From the NCBI GenBank assembly GCA_951394045.1, contig OX595986.1, forward strand, positions 62,001 through 126,000: a stretch of 64,000 nucleotides of DNA, given 5' to 3'. Within the stretch, counting starts at the first letter, position 1, and every line of letters starts with the position of its first letter. Below the pieces are notes generated by a model. It saw only the letters and a list, made by a program, of their open reading frames with translations, did no database searches and was not told the DNA's origin. Shown here piece after piece: positions 63,606 through 64,000 of the stretch. The translations under genes were made by a program, and so were the position numbers. This stretch comes from Nitzschia sp. DOCU1 (Eukaryota > Bacillariophyta > Bacillariophyceae > Bacillariales > Bacillariaceae).

Positions 63606-64000
63606 CTACTTGTTACAAACGACGGGCATCAACGTTTGAGTACGATTGCGGAGGAGGAATAACAAACTTGGCTTGACTTGGCTTGGCTTGGCTTGGCAAA
63701 CGAGCCACTACGTTTTTGTGTTTATCAAAGTCAATGATTCGTCGTGCGGGAAAGCACCGACGACTATATTATTATAAGCTTGTGACATGCGGGCCGTGTA
63801 TACTTTGCCCCGAACAACAACTACTACTACGAAAGAACCCTGTTATGTGACTCTTGGGTGGAGCGCAGCAGGGGCCGTGTCTGTTCCATGTGAGCTCTGT
63901 AGCTGATGCAGCATTCTATAATACTACTACCCATTAATCTTGAGTGGTCTATAAACTTGCGCTCTACTCTCCTACTCTAGCTACTACTAGCTTAGGAATA
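63606..64000. other. downstream of kinase, no gene seen
   Basis: It contains a short (TTGGC)n-like run at 63670-63700 and CTACTAC/CTAGCTACTACTAGC sequence at 63820-63830 and 63965-63995. No open frame of interest up to the window end. Confidence 0.5.

Overview
The window looks like nuclear DNA of a stramenopile, most probably a pennate diatom. The reasons are: sparse genes on both strands; short GT-AG introns of about 70-183 bp, each of which restores a reading frame; secreted proteins with Cys modules and Pro/Thr linkers; a gametolysin-type protease; an SM/SK-rich secreted protein; and kinase-cyclase and receptor-cyclase signalling genes. Intergenic DNA is full of AGCTA / CTACTAGTAG low-complexity sequence. 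The style resembles Seminavis robusta, but the species is an inference only.

Layout. 1-2122 (+): 3' part of a kinase plus class III nucleotide cyclase fusion. 2587-5170 (+): secreted four-repeat Cys protein with a hydrophobic tail. 5887-11919 (+): secreted 2010-residue protein with about ten CxGC modules and an acidic Gly-Asp tail. 13449-20713 (+): 2390-residue hybrid histidine kinase with three copies of an unrecognised N-terminal module, an HNOBA domain, HisKA, HATPase and three receiver domains, followed by decayed receiver tails. 21462-22952 (+): LRR protein. 23204-26761 (-): AAA_16/TPR ATPase. 27291-30175 (+): M11 gametolysin-like metalloprotease. 30728-32002 (+): secreted SM/SK protein. 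32111-35806 (-): MUS81-like nuclease with UIM and SAP. 36635-38386 (-): signal-peptide SET-domain protein. 38908-44094 (-): seven-exon gene joining an HExxH membrane segment, class II glutamine amidotransferase, SIS, further membrane segments and two EF-hands. 45019-46596 (-): BAR-like coiled-coil protein. 47081-48628 (+): ENT nucleoside transporter. 48654-49940: broken receptor-type cyclase. 52126-55105: debris region in which the 3' part of an ABCA gene sits between 39-bp direct repeats inside copies of the SET gene's 3' end. 55798-58026 (-) and 62047-63605 (+): two paralogous protein kinases around a sulfotransferase-like type II membrane protein at 59634-61106 (+).

There are no operons. 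Themes are signalling (cyclases, phosphorelay, kinases), the cell surface or secretome, and local duplication with decay. The strongest candidates for something undescribed are the membrane amidotransferase/SIS/EF-hand fusion, the HNOBA hybrid kinase with its triplicated module, the CxGC repeat protein, and the ABCA fragment inside SET-gene copies. Exon joins were read by eye; in-frame totals support them, but no transcript evidence was available.
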